A stretch of 64,000 nt of DNA from 58-81 sp012729145 (GTDB lineage Bacteria > Synergistota > Synergistia > Synergistales > Thermovirgaceae). Below the pieces are notes generated by a model that worked only from the letters and a program-made list of their open reading frames with translations, ran no database searches and had not been told where the DNA came from. The translations under genes and the position numbers were made by a program. The stretch is taken from assembly GCA_040770625.1 (NCBI GenBank), contig JAXGIW010000007.1, positions 39,206 to 103,205 of the forward strand. The letters are read 5' to 3'. Below, in pieces: positions 8,954-17,548 of the stretch (position 1 is the first letter of the stretch; each line of letters opens with the position of its first letter).

Positions 8954-10039
8954 CTACCTGTGGTAATCAGCAACAGGGTGGATCGACCTCGCCCGGTTGA
9001 GCGCGGCCAGAATATTCTCCCTGAACTCCTCCAGTGAAGGCATTCCGGGAAGAAGATCCTTTGTCGAGACTATCACGCCGAGGCCAACCCTCAGCACCTT
9101 GTCTCCCTGTACCTCCTGGACGGTAACATCGTAGGGCGAAGTCTCCATCTGGAGGTGCCGGTCCAGCGACCGGGCAACTTTCTCCAGCAGTTCGGAGGGA
9201 CCTTCGACGGCCGGTGCCTGCCAAACGGGCCTTCCGTCTATGTTAAGGAATATGGTCCCGTTCCTTTCGTCCGTCCCGGACCTGAGCAGCCGAAGTGCCC
9301 TCTTTCTCTCCAGGGGCCAGCCCCTCTCCCTGATAATGCCCACAAGACTCAGGACCCTTTCGCGGGTCTTGGGGTGACCAGCGTATATTCCCGGGTCGAC
9401 ATATGGCCTCTTCATCTCCTCCTCCTGGAGCCTCTCCATGACGGTTACCGCCCCCGACGGTTCATACCCCGACTGGAAGATAATATCCAGGCCACTCGTA
9501 TCGGCCTCCCTTTCAAGGTCCTTGCTGTAGGAGTTCATTATGGCTACCTGGGCGAGGTTTGCAAGGATCGGCGCTGCTCCGGCCCCTCCGGTGGCTATTA
9601 TCACCGCAAGGGCCCCAATGGTAAGCCGCTGGTTCCTTGACGACTGGATCAGCCCGTGTTTCCTGTCGGTATGGACCAGCTCATGGGCCAGGATCGAAGC
9701 GAGTTCATCGTCGCTGCGGCAGAAATCGAGCATCCCCGTTGTGAGGTAGATCCTCCCGCCGGGGAGCGCAAAGGCATTGGGCATCTCTTCCTCCACGATC
9801 CTGACCTCGAAGGGGAGGTCTCTCTCCGTGAAGGGGGTGAGTCTCGAAAGTACCATGGAGACCCTTGCCACCCGGACCGGGTCGGTCACACGGTCCCAGT
9901 GCTTCTCAACCTGTTCGGAGACCTTGTCTCCCAGTTTTAACTCTTTCTCCAGTTCATCCGTACCGGCTTCGCAATGGAATGGGGAAGCCAGGATGAAAAA
10001 GGAGAGGACGAGGACAACTACGGCGGTCCTTGTTCGCAT
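8954..10039 (-). CDS. Secreted M48 family zinc metallopeptidase
   Basis: A 361-residue exported peptidase. Residues 1-24 form a signal peptide (VVVLVLSFFILASPFHCEAG). The zinc motif HELVH is at 119-123, and the third ligand is the glutamate of DLEREAD near residue 177, the standard M48 (BepA/YcaL/HtpX-like) arrangement; EMPNAFALPGG matches family members that mature or clear envelope proteins. The C-terminal ~110 residues have no TPR repeats that I can see. A good GGAAGGA site precedes the ATG. Likely role: envelope protein quality control. Substrate unknown. Confidence 0.85.
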   Translation of the reverse strand: MRTRTAVVVLVLSFFILASPFHCEAGTDELEKELKLGDKVSEQVEKHWDRVTDPVRVARVSMVLSRLTPFTERDLPFEVRIVEEEMPNAFALPGGRIYLTTGMLDFCRSDDELASILAHELVHTDRKHGLIQSSRNQRLTIGALAVIIATGGAGAAPILANLAQVAIMNSYSKDLEREADTSGLDIIFQSGYEPSGAVTVMERLQEEEMKRPYVDPGIYAGHPKTRERVLSLVGIIRERGWPLERKRALRLLRSGTDERNGTIFLNIDGRPVWQAPAVEGPSELLEKVARSLDRHLQMETSPYDVTVQEVQGDKVLRVGLGVIVSTKDLLPGMPSLEEFRENILAALNRARSIHPVADYHR

Positions 10040-10167
10040 AGGCTATCCTTCCGGGACCGATGATGGGATCCTGTACCTGATATTCTATGGCAAAGACCCG
10101 TTCACGGGAATGTCCCCCAAGAAGTCGGGGCGAATGGCCGCCGGTCGCCCGCTGGGATTTCGGGGTG

Positions 10168-10656
10168 TCAGTGATCCCTGAGGGAGTTCAGCAACCCCAT
10201 GGTCATCTCACGGATGACCCCGGCAATCTCCCGGTAACTGGCCAGGCTGCCTCCAAAGGGGTCTGGAACTTCGAGTATGTCCCCCTCGTAGAACGGACGG
10301 GAGGCCTCGCCAAGTAGACAGACCGCCCCCCGCCGTCGGGGGAACAGGTTCCTAAGGCAGTTCACATGATCTCTCGTCATTCCCAGGAACAGGGAATCTT
10401 CCGGTGGTTCCCATGAACCGGCAGGCTTCGAGCGGTGCCGGGAGATATCAATTCCATTCTCGGACATTACCCTTACCGCAAGTCCATTGGCGGGAAGACC
10501 ATCTATGGCCATGGTCCCCGACGATGAGGCGCCCCAAATACCGTCCAGGCCATGGATCTTGAGGAAATGGTTCATGAACCCCTCCGCCATTGGACTCCTG
10601 CAGGTATTGCCCGAGCAAACGAACATCATCACCTTGAGGGGATCCTTGTTAACCAT
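10168..10656 (-). CDS. Low-molecular-weight protein-tyrosine phosphatase family protein
   Basis: A 162-residue protein with the CX5R active-site loop CSGNTCRS at residues 14-21 and the general-acid aspartate in VPDPFGGS near the C-terminus. This is the family of LMW protein-tyrosine phosphatases and arginine phosphatases (YwlE type). The active-site loop has Thr after Asn (GNTCRS), the form associated with arginine phosphatases, so protein-arginine phosphatase is a reasonable alternative; no McsB kinase is visible here. The start at 10656 has a weak ribosome site; a GTG/ATG pair eight or nine codons later is possible. It starts 4 bases after the pfkB-type gene ends. Confidence 0.85.
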   Translation of the reverse strand: MVNKDPLKVMMFVCSGNTCRSPMAEGFMNHFLKIHGLDGIWGASSSGTMAIDGLPANGLAVRVMSENGIDISRHRSKPAGSWEPPEDSLFLGMTRDHVNCLRNLFPRRRGAVCLLGEASRPFYEGDILEVPDPFGGSLASYREIAGVIREMTMGLLNSLRDH

Positions 10657-10660
10657 GTGA

Positions 10661-11593
10661 TCAGTCCAGTTTTTCGATGTTCACCTTTGAGGCGAGCCTG
10701 TCTATCTCTGACCTGTCCCGGAAGCCCTTCTCCACATGGAGCGAGTCCTCCCAGGCGCAGGCCGTTGAGAACCGGATGGTCTCCTCGGCATCCATCCTCT
10801 CCTCCCTGGCGATCATGAAACCGGCAACCAGGGCGTCGTCGGCGGCGAAGAGTGAGACCAGGCCCTTACGTTCGTACTCCGCCAGATAGATACCCTGGGG
10901 GGAGAAAAAGACCGCTCCGTAAGTCCTGTAGGAGACAACTGCCCACTCTACCCCGTAATCATGTACCCTGGAGACCACCTCTATGAGGTTGTCCAGGGAA
11001 GTAAGGGACACCCCTGCGACCCTGGCCATGAAACGGTGGTCTATCCTGGCAAAGGCGGGACCTCCCTCAATGGCTGCCATCAACGGCGGCCCCGCCGCGT
11101 CCAGCAGGGTCGGGACCCCCTTTGACTTTGCCCTGTCGACCAGGTCGCGGTAGATATCCTGGGGGACCCCCGGCGGCAGGGAGCCTCCGATCATGACGAA
11201 CCTTGCCCTGCCTAGCATCCTTTCGTAGTTGGAGAGGAATCTCCCCAGGGCTTCCTCTGGTATGTAGGGTCCGCTTTCGGCTATTCCCGTCTCGAGGTGG
11301 CCGACCTCGTCCACAATGTACACGTTGGAACGGGTCTCGCCGGGGACGTGGATGAAGTTGGTGGTTATGCGCAGCCTCCTCAGGGCATCCCGGATGTACT
11401 CACCGTTGAACCCTGCAAGGAAACCCATAGCTACAGAGGGATACCCCACCTGGGAGAGCATGTACGAAACGTTTATTCCTTTCCCCCCGGGCGACCTGTC
11501 AACGTGGCTCGTCCGGAACCATTTCCCCGGTCTGAACTCCGGGACAAGGAACTCCTCGTCCACGGCAGGATTAAGAGTTACTGTTACTATCAT
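10661..11593 (-). CDS. 1-phosphofructokinase-like PfkB family sugar kinase
   Basis: A 310-residue PfkB/ribokinase-fold kinase of the hexose-phosphate type: it begins IVTVTLNPAVDEEF, has the RSPGGKGINVS sugar-binding segment, the GGSLPPGVP motif and, near the end, AADDALVAGF with the catalytic aspartate. This resembles 1-phosphofructokinase (FruK) or tagatose-6-phosphate kinase; no PTS gene is nearby to choose between them. The ATG at 11593 is preferred over the GTG nine bases earlier because GGGGAGGTG lies at the correct distance from it and the GTG falls inside that site. Confidence 0.85.
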   Translation of the reverse strand: MIVTVTLNPAVDEEFLVPEFRPGKWFRTSHVDRSPGGKGINVSYMLSQVGYPSVAMGFLAGFNGEYIRDALRRLRITTNFIHVPGETRSNVYIVDEVGHLETGIAESGPYIPEEALGRFLSNYERMLGRARFVMIGGSLPPGVPQDIYRDLVDRAKSKGVPTLLDAAGPPLMAAIEGGPAFARIDHRFMARVAGVSLTSLDNLIEVVSRVHDYGVEWAVVSYRTYGAVFFSPQGIYLAEYERKGLVSLFAADDALVAGFMIAREERMDAEETIRFSTACAWEDSLHVEKGFRDRSEIDRLASKVNIEKLD

Positions 11594-11652
11594 GGACCGC
11601 ACCTCCCCTGAGTATCAGACAAACATGACGACGCGCACCGGGGCGGCCCCGA

Positions 11653-12840
11653 TCACGATAGGAATTTCGCAGCCTCTTCCAGGGATCCTGCCTGTTGCTT
11701 CCGTTTGATGCTCCCCTTTCTGAACTCGACCAAGGATGGAAGCTCTGTGATCCCGAGCTTCTCGACCACCCTCCGGTTCTTGTAGCCGTCAAGAAGGACC
11801 ACCTTTGACGACCTCCCGGAAGAGTATTTCTCTATCTCCGATGCCAGCCTTGCCTGGGGTTCGTCGATGCTTGAGAAGATGAAGACCGTGACCTGTTCGG
11901 GCTCCATGAGAAGGCTCTGGATATGTAGCTGCTCCGATATATAGGCAGATGCAGCCATGGCTGCCGTGGCTCCATCACCGGCAGCGGTAATTACCTGCCT
12001 AAGGTACTTGTCCCTGACGTCACCGGCTGCGAATATGCCCTCTACGTTGGTCTCCATCCTCTCGTTGGTCACGATCCATCCGCTTCCGACGGAATCAACA
12101 AGCCCCTGCATGAAGGAGATGTTGGGGTCCATACCGGCGAAGACGAAAACGCCCGATACGGGAAGATCGGATGTCTCCCCTGTCCTGACGTTCTTCAGAA
12201 CCAGCTTCTCCACCATGTCCTCTCCGGAGATCTCCTCGACGACGGTGTTCCATATGACCTCTATCTTCGGGTTTGACATGGCCCTCTCTATGGCCAGCCT
12301 GTCGGCACGGAAGCTGTCCCTTCTGTGGATTATGGTCACCTTCGAGGCGAACTGCGTCAGGTAGACCCCCTCTTCGACGGCCGTATTGCCCCCGCCGATG
12401 ACGGCGATCTCCTGGTCCTCGAAAAAGGCCCCGTCGCAGACCGCACAGTAGCTGACCCCCCTGCCGGTGAACTCCTTCTCTCCCGGAGCCCCCAGTTTCT
12501 TGAAACTTGCCCCGGTGGCAATGATCACGGCCTCGGCCTCGATCTCATCACCATCGGTATGAATGACCTTCCTTCCTCCGACGACAGTAATACCCTTTAC
12601 ATCGGTCTCACGGAATTCAGCCTTGAAGTGCTCGGCGTGCTTTCGGAACGTATCGGCCAGCTCTGCTCCGCTGGCATGGATCACCCCTGTCCAGTTCTCT
12701 ATCTCGTCGGTGACATTTATCTGCCCTCCCGGGATCCCCTTTTCAAGGACAAGAACGTCAAGACCCGATCTCTTCCCGTAGATGGCGGCCGTGAGCCCTG
12801 CCGGCCCTGCTCCGACAATAACCAGTTCCCTCTTTTCCAT
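11653..12840 (-). CDS. trxB: Thioredoxin reductase with C-terminal thioredoxin-like domain lacking CXXC
   Basis: A 395-residue protein. Residues 1-~305 are a complete NADPH-thioredoxin reductase: FAD motif VIVGAGPAGLTAAIYG, redox-active CAVC at 132-135, NADPH motif VIGGGNTAVEEG, and FAAGDVRDKYLRQVITAAGDG. Residues ~310-395 are not part of a standard TrxB. They have a thioredoxin-like pattern: a VTVFIFSS strand, a helix, KVVLLDG, then GITELPSLVEFRKG with the cis-proline region. The place where CXXC should stand is SSIDEP, so this domain cannot do dithiol chemistry. The start follows an AGGAGGGAT site. The tail may dock a thioredoxin-like partner; this is inference. Confidence 0.9.
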   Translation of the reverse strand: MEKRELVIVGAGPAGLTAAIYGKRSGLDVLVLEKGIPGGQINVTDEIENWTGVIHASGAELADTFRKHAEHFKAEFRETDVKGITVVGGRKVIHTDGDEIEAEAVIIATGASFKKLGAPGEKEFTGRGVSYCAVCDGAFFEDQEIAVIGGGNTAVEEGVYLTQFASKVTIIHRRDSFRADRLAIERAMSNPKIEVIWNTVVEEISGEDMVEKLVLKNVRTGETSDLPVSGVFVFAGMDPNISFMQGLVDSVGSGWIVTNERMETNVEGIFAAGDVRDKYLRQVITAAGDGATAAMAASAYISEQLHIQSLLMEPEQVTVFIFSSIDEPQARLASEIEKYSSGRSSKVVLLDGYKNRRVVEKLGITELPSLVEFRKGSIKRKQQAGSLEEAAKFLS

Positions 12841-12896
12841 CGATGGATCCCTCCTGGGATTAATGTTTTCTTTGCATGAAAGCAAACATCATTGTA

Positions 12897-13745
12897 TCAG
12901 AACGGAGACCTCTTCAAAACTACCACCCTGGCCGTCCCCTGCAGGTCCCTCACTATCGACACCGGGGTCAGCTCCCCTGTCCGGACGGACTTCAGCCTCT
13001 CCGCCTGTTCATCGCTCCCCGCCTCGAGGATCAGCACACCTCCAGGCACAAGGGCCGACGGGGCCCATCCGGCAAGAGACCTGTAATGGTCAAAGCCGTC
13101 CTCTCCCCCGTCGAGGGCGGAGCGGGGCTCATAACGTTCCACCTCCGGCATCAGGTCGGGGATCTGGGCAGAGGGAATGTACGGGGGATTGCTGACTATC
13201 ATCTCGAACCCCGGGGGCGGAACGGGGATCCTCTCTGGGGAAGGGCAGTGGCAGAGAAGACATCTCCCAAGAAGGTTCTTCTCCCTGAGGTTCTTCCAGG
13301 CCCAGGTTATTGCGACGGGACATTTATCGACGGCAACGCACCTGCTTGCGGGGTTGTCCAGGAGTATCGATGCGGCAATGCACCCGGAACCGGTTCCCCA
13401 GTCCAGGAAGACCCCCCCCTTGAAATGCTTCCGGCTCTCGGCCACCAGAAGCTCAGTCTCGGGACGGGGGACGAGGCACCCCGGTCCTACGCGAAATGCT
13501 CTGCCCATGAATTCACATACGCCGGTTATATACTGCAGCGGTTCCCTGGCGGCCCTTCTCTCTATGGCCGCCTTCAGTGTCGGGATAAGGTGTTCCGGGA
13601 AGGGTCTATCCGGGTGGGCGAGGAGAAGGATGCGTTCCATGCCGGTAATGGAGCAGATCAGCAGGTCTGCCTCGAACCAGGGCCTGTCGATCCCGGCCTC
13701 ATGAAGTTTGTCCGAGGCGAGTTTGCGGACCTCCCGAAGGTTCAA
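12897..13745 (-). CDS. prmC: Peptide chain release factor N5-glutamine methyltransferase
   Basis: A 282-residue class I methyltransferase that methylates the glutamine of the GGQ motif in release factors. The SAM motif FLDWGTGSGC lies at 113-122 and the diagnostic NPPY at 186-189 (IVSNPPYIPS); the PrmC-specific N-terminal helical domain and YITGVCEFMGRAF are present. It is 3 bases downstream of prfA, its substrate, the usual partnership. Length is standard. Confidence 0.95.
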   Translation of the reverse strand: MNLREVRKLASDKLHEAGIDRPWFEADLLICSITGMERILLLAHPDRPFPEHLIPTLKAAIERRAAREPLQYITGVCEFMGRAFRVGPGCLVPRPETELLVAESRKHFKGGVFLDWGTGSGCIAASILLDNPASRCVAVDKCPVAITWAWKNLREKNLLGRCLLCHCPSPERIPVPPPGFEMIVSNPPYIPSAQIPDLMPEVERYEPRSALDGGEDGFDHYRSLAGWAPSALVPGGVLILEAGSDEQAERLKSVRTGELTPVSIVRDLQGTARVVVLKRSPF

Positions 13746-13748
13746 GGC

Positions 13749-14822
13749 TCAGCCTTCCAGGGATCTCATCTTCTCCGACTGATCGGCCATGATCAGGGCG
13801 GAGATCATCTCCTGGAGATCCCCCTCGAGCATGCTTTCCAACCTGTATAGTGTCAGTCCGATACGGTGGTCGGTCAACCGGTTCTGGGGGTAGTTGTAGG
13901 TGCGTATCCTCTCCGACCGGTCTCCAGTCCCCACCTGCCCCTTTCGCTCCGCAGCCACCTTCGCCTGCTGCTCCCTTAGCTCCATGTCATACAGCTTGGC
14001 CTTCAGGAAGTTCATGGCCTTGACGCGGTTCTTGATCTGGGATCTCTCATCCTGGCAGGTCACGACAAGGCCCGTGGGGAGGTGGGTTATCCGGACGGCG
14101 GAATCGGTCATGTTGACATGCTGCCCGCCGGCCCCGCTGGCCCGGTAGGTATCTATCTTGAGGTCCTCCTGCCTGATGTCGATATCCACATCCTCGGCTT
14201 CGGGAAGCACTGCTACCGTCGCGGTGGATGTATGGATCCTTCCGCTTGATTCGGTCACGGGGACCCTCTGGACCCTGTGGACGCCGCTCTCGAATTTGAG
14301 CTGGCTGTATGCACCCGGGCCGTCGACCTTGAACACTACCTCCTTGTACCCTCCTATACCCGTCTCGTTGCTGTTCATGACCTCCACTTTCCAGCCATTG
14401 TTCTCAGCAAAGAGGGAGTACATGCGGAAGAGGTCCCCCGCAAAGAGAGCCGCCTCATCCCCTCCGGTCCCTGCCCTGATCTCAACGATAACGCTCTTGT
14501 CGTCGTTGGGATCCCTCGGCAGCATGAGGAGCCGCAGTCTGGACTCCAGCTCCTCCAGCTGCGGCTCCAGTTCGTGCATCTCATCCCTGGCCAGGTCTGA
14601 GAGCTCGGGGTCTCCGGAGTGAATGAGACCCCTTGCCTCTTCGAGCCTGGAGAGGGTCTTCCTGTATTCCCTGTAGGTCTCCACCACCCCGACTATTTCC
14701 GAGTGCTTCTTGCCCAGACGATGCAGCTCTGCCGGGTTCGAAGCCACCGAGGGCTCGGACATCATGCGTTCGATGTCTTCCAGGGACCTTTCAAGTTCGT
14801 CCAGTTTTCCCAATATCTCCAT
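13749..14822 (-). CDS. prfA: Peptide chain release factor 1
   Basis: A 357-residue class I release factor. The codon-recognition PxT (PVT) is at 188-190, which specifies RF1 (UAG/UAA), and the peptidyl-hydrolysis GGQ is at 232-234 (GAGGQHVNMTDS). The motif AGTGGDEAALFAGDLFRMY is typical. It is followed by prmC after 3 bases and preceded by the DUF1385 gene 2 bases away, forming a tight operon. Confidence 0.97.
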   Translation of the reverse strand: MEILGKLDELERSLEDIERMMSEPSVASNPAELHRLGKKHSEIVGVVETYREYRKTLSRLEEARGLIHSGDPELSDLARDEMHELEPQLEELESRLRLLMLPRDPNDDKSVIVEIRAGTGGDEAALFAGDLFRMYSLFAENNGWKVEVMNSNETGIGGYKEVVFKVDGPGAYSQLKFESGVHRVQRVPVTESSGRIHTSTATVAVLPEAEDVDIDIRQEDLKIDTYRASGAGGQHVNMTDSAVRITHLPTGLVVTCQDERSQIKNRVKAMNFLKAKLYDMELREQQAKVAAERKGQVGTGDRSERIRTYNYPQNRLTDHRIGLTLYRLESMLEGDLQEMISALIMADQSEKMRSLEG

Positions 14823-14824
14823 TG

Positions 14825-15778
14825 TCAGTTCTCACCGCCGCATGAGGCACTCTTGGCCCCCTCTTCTTCGAGGGCAAGTTCAAGGGCCGATATGGCCACC
14901 TCGATCTGGTCCAGGTCGGGCTCCCTCGTGGTCAGGTACTGAAGCCAGAGAGCAGGGGCCATAAGCGCTCTTCCGAGAGACCTGTTCCTGGAGCACCACC
15001 GGATTATCTCGTATGAGATACCTATGACCACGGGCAGGAGCATCAGCCTCGAAACGACCCTCCAGGCCAGGGAGCCGTGCCCTGCAGCTGCAAATACGAT
15101 CACGCTCACGGCGACCACAACGAGCAGGAAGGACGTCCCGCATCTTGTGTGGATCCGGGAGAAACCGGACACGGATTCCCTGTCCAGCGGCGCCTCGGAC
15201 TCCCAGGCGTTGATAGTCTTGTGCTCGGCGCCGTGATAGGCGAAAACACGGGCAATATCCTTCCAGAGGCCGATAACGGCAATATATGCAACGAAGACAC
15301 CGGCTCTGGTCAGGCCTTCCAGGATGTGCCCAAAAGACCTGCTCAGGCCCAGGTAGCTGACCCCCAGGTCGGAGATCCAGACTGGCAGAAGGACGAAGAG
15401 CCCTACCACTCCCAGTATCGCAACGGCAAAGGTCACTGCCAGTTCAAGAGGCCCTATCTTCTCTTCCTCGCCCAGTGCGACCTGGGCTGAAAGGGAGATG
15501 GCGCGGAAACCGGTGACAAGCATCTCAGCCATGGTCGCCAGGCCTCTGAAAACGGGAAGATCCCAGGGAAAGGAGGAGTTCCACGGTCTTACCGCCCACT
15601 TCTTGTGCCAGATACCCCCTTCGGGATCCCTGACTGCAAGAGCCCAGCTCCCGGGACCTCTCATGAGGACGCCTTCTATGACAGCCTGGCCGCCTACAGG
15701 TATCTCCCTTGCCCGAAGAAGAGATGAGTGGACAAGGGAAAGGATCAGAGAAAGAAAGGTGGTGGGTCTCAGCATCCG
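14825..15778 (-). CDS. DUF1385 family membrane protein
   Basis: A 317-residue protein of the DUF1385 (YqhQ-like) family. The signature VGGQAVIEGVLMRGPGSWALAVR appears near residue 25 and the later FAYHGAEHKTINAWE and THTRCGTSFLLVVV-like segment (IHTRCGTSFLLV) are the other family blocks. Four or so hydrophobic segments indicate an inner-membrane protein. Function is unknown; the gene commonly neighbours rpmE and prfA/prmC in Firmicutes-type genomes, as here. The start at 15778 overlaps the thyX end by 10 bases; the frame is open further upstream but without family similarity. Confidence 0.85.
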   Translation of the reverse strand, partial: RMLRPTTFLSLILSLVHSSLLRAREIPVGGQAVIEGVLMRGPGSWALAVRDPEGGIWHKKWAVRPWNSSFPWDLPVFRGLATMAEMLVTGFRAISLSAQVALGEEEKIGPLELAVTFAVAILGVVGLFVLLPVWISDLGVSYLGLSRSFGHILEGLTRAGVFVAYIAVIGLWKDIARVFAYHGAEHKTINAWESEAPLDRESVSGFSRIHTRCGTSFLLVVVAVSVIVFAAAGHGSLAWRVVSRLMLLPVVIGISYEIIRWCSRNRSLGRALMAPALWLQYLTTREPDLDQIEVAISALELALEEEGAKSASCGGEN

Positions 15779-16464
15779 GAAAGGACCTCTTCCATGTCGG
15801 AAAAGGGTTGGCCGCAGGGCCTGCTCTCGAAGCAGCGACCCCTGGTGACGCAATCGGGACCGGCGATGGAGAAGAGCAGAGGCGACCTCTCTCTTGCAAG
15901 GATCAACATCTTCCGGGCCAGATCCTGGATCTCCCACTGGGCCCTCCGGCAGAGACGCATGGTGAAGAAGTGGTGAAGTTCACGGGCATTCATTGTCACC
16001 ACAATCTTCGTTGACCATCCGTGGGGAAGGATGTAGCGGGCATCCTCCTTGGGGATCCCCGATCCGATCATCTTCCTGTAGGCTTCGTGCGCCTCTTCTG
16101 CGGTCCTGGAAAAAAGTTCCATGACCTCCGGATCGGAAGATACCGACGAAGGCACGACCATATCAGGTTCCTTCATGTCGACGTAACGCTGGCTCTGCTG
16201 GGAGTAGCTGGCCATCCTGTGCCTTACAAGCTGATGTGAACATACCCTGCTGATCCCGTCTACGGCGAAAGTGAAAGATGCATGCTCAAAGGGGGAGAGG
16301 TGGCCCGAGGTCCTCAGGTGGCCTATGAAACGGGAGATATCCTCCCCCTTCATACCCTCGGCGATATCCCCGGCGGATACATCACTGTAGCAGAGCCTTG
16401 CTGCAGCGGCCACCGTCCTGTCGGGATCGTGAGTACTCGCTATCAGCAGAACACTGATCGACAT
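15769..16464 (-). CDS. thyX: Flavin-dependent thymidylate synthase
   Basis: A 231-residue ThyX, which makes dTMP from dUMP with FAD and methylenetetrahydrofolate. The family signature RHRX7S is exact: RHRMASYSQQS at 81-91. FEHASFTF and YILPHGWSTKIVVTMNARELHHFF are further conserved blocks. It lies between rpmE (26 bases) and the DUF1385 gene (10-base overlap). No thyA is in the window; a dUTPase that supplies dUMP is at 40.7 kb. Confidence 0.95.
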   Translation of the reverse strand: MSISVLLIASTHDPDRTVAAAARLCYSDVSAGDIAEGMKGEDISRFIGHLRTSGHLSPFEHASFTFAVDGISRVCSHQLVRHRMASYSQQSQRYVDMKEPDMVVPSSVSSDPEVMELFSRTAEEAHEAYRKMIGSGIPKEDARYILPHGWSTKIVVTMNARELHHFFTMRLCRRAQWEIQDLARKMLILARERSPLLFSIAGPDCVTRGRCFESRPCGQPFSDMEEVLSGC

Positions 16465-16490
16465 GGGTTCACCTCTCGGGGACCTGGGGG

Positions 16491-16745
16491 TCAGTCCTTC
16501 TTATCTTCCTGGGCTTCCTGGGACTCCTCGGGTTTTCCGAAGCGGGTACCGGCGTACTTCTTCTGGAACTTCTCAACCCGGCCGGCCTCAGATACCCTTG
16601 TTCCGCGCTTGCCCGTGTAGACGGGATGGCAGGCTGAACATACGGCAACCTTGATCTCCTCGACGGTGGACCCGGTCTCGAAGGAGTTCCCGCAGGCGCA
16701 GGAAACCTTGCATTTACGGTACTCGGGGTGGATATCCTTTTTCAT
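16491..16745 (-). CDS. rpmE: Ribosomal protein bL31
   Basis: An 84-residue L31 of the zinc-binding type: cysteines 16, 18, 36 and 39 (KVSCACGNSFETGST and VCSACHPVYTGK) form the ribbon. The C-terminal ~15 residues are a charged extension (EESQEAQEDKKD) beyond the usual end. A GGAGGTG site precedes the ATG at 16745. Presence of the cysteines means this is the zinc-replete form rather than the YtiA-type replacement. Confidence 0.96.
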   Translation of the reverse strand: MKKDIHPEYRKCKVSCACGNSFETGSTVEEIKVAVCSACHPVYTGKRGTRVSEAGRVEKFQKKYAGTRFGKPEESQEAQEDKKD

Positions 16746-16792
16746 CTGTTACACCTCCATGGATACTCATTCTTTCCATACCACAAGGGAGA

Positions 16793-16821
16793 AATGTAAC
16801 ATACGGGCGGGGAAAAGACAA
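16793..16821 (-). promoter_or_regulatory. Candidate sigma70-type promoter for rpmE operon
   Basis: On the minus strand TTGTCT (16816-16821) and TACATT (16793-16798) are separated by 17 bases, about 45 bases before the rpmE start and just after the hutP stop. Match is moderate and positional sense is good; unconfirmed. Confidence 0.4.
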
Positions 16822-16840
16822 GAAGGCCCGCCGCTGCACT

Positions 16841-17407
16841 TCAGATATGCATTACCCCCAAACCGCACCTCTCGTGGTGGGCGACGGCGTGGTAGGCGGT
16901 ATCACCAACGACAGCCACGGCGACCCAGTGCCTGTTCCTCACTATGCCTATCTTCACCCCTATGCTGGCCTCCAGCATTCCAACCGAAATGAAACCGTTC
17001 ATGGCCTCGAAGGCCGCATGCATAAGGGCGTGCATCTCGTTGGAGTTCTTCCGTACGATCTCCCCGTTCAGTGCCGCCCCCACTACCGCCCTGGTGATCT
17101 TCTGAGGCAGGTCGCCTGCAAGGCCCCCCACCTCTGTCGCCACGGCCTTCCAGCCGAAATCAGCGATCTGCTCCTTGAGGACCCTCTCCTCCCCGGATCC
17201 CGTCGTCGAAGCGAGGATCAGGGCAGATCTGCCTATCTGGCTGTCGTCTGAAAGGGTTATTACCACGGACAGTTCCATTGCTTTCTGCCCGGGGGCCTTG
17301 TCCGCCTCCGGATGATCTCCCGGAGTATCCGAAGGGATCCTCTCCCTCGGGCTTGCCTGTTCCGGTCCGGTATCCTTCTCTGTACCCAGTAGCTCTCGCA
17401 ATCTCAT
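16841..17407 (-). CDS. HutP-like RNA-binding antiterminator family protein
   Basis: A 188-residue protein whose C-terminal ~145 residues match HutP, the histidine- and Mg-dependent antiterminator of Bacillus histidine utilisation. Matching blocks are IGRSALIL, FGWKAVATEVGGL, SNEMHALMHAAFEAMNG and the ending HHERCGLGVMHI. The three histidines that hold Mg2+ in HutP (H73, H77, H138) correspond to H126, H130 and H178. About 43 extra N-terminal residues, rich in P/E/D, are unlike B. subtilis HutP. Ribosome site GGAGG is 10 bases from ATG 17407. No hut genes are nearby, so its RNA target and ligand are unknown; an insertion sequence occupies its upstream side. Confidence 0.82.
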   Translation of the reverse strand: MRLRELLGTEKDTGPEQASPRERIPSDTPGDHPEADKAPGQKAMELSVVITLSDDSQIGRSALILASTTGSGEERVLKEQIADFGWKAVATEVGGLAGDLPQKITRAVVGAALNGEIVRKNSNEMHALMHAAFEAMNGFISVGMLEASIGVKIGIVRNRHWVAVAVVGDTAYHAVAHHERCGLGVMHI

Positions 17408-17475
17408 AGATTTTGTTCCTCCCGGATCACATTGATGGCCTGTGAAAAGCCGCCGGATCCCTCAAGGGACCCTGT

Positions 17476-17493
17476 ATTAGAGTATATACTAAT
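17476..17493. promoter_or_regulatory. Inverted repeat upstream of hutP-like gene
   Basis: ATTAG (17476-17480) and CTAAT (17489-17493) flank an AT-rich centre that includes a possible -10 (TATACT on the minus strand). It lies ~70 bases upstream of the hutP-like start and could be an operator or the promoter core. No convincing -35 was seen. Confidence 0.25.
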
Positions 17494-17548
17494 CGGGACC
17501 CCAGAAGTGATGCACTTCATCATGGGAACAGGTCGGTACAGGAACCCT

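Noticed and set aside
12876..13850. Plus-strand open frame (324 codons) across prmC
   Set aside because: Antisense to prmC with its full set of motifs; no support of its own.
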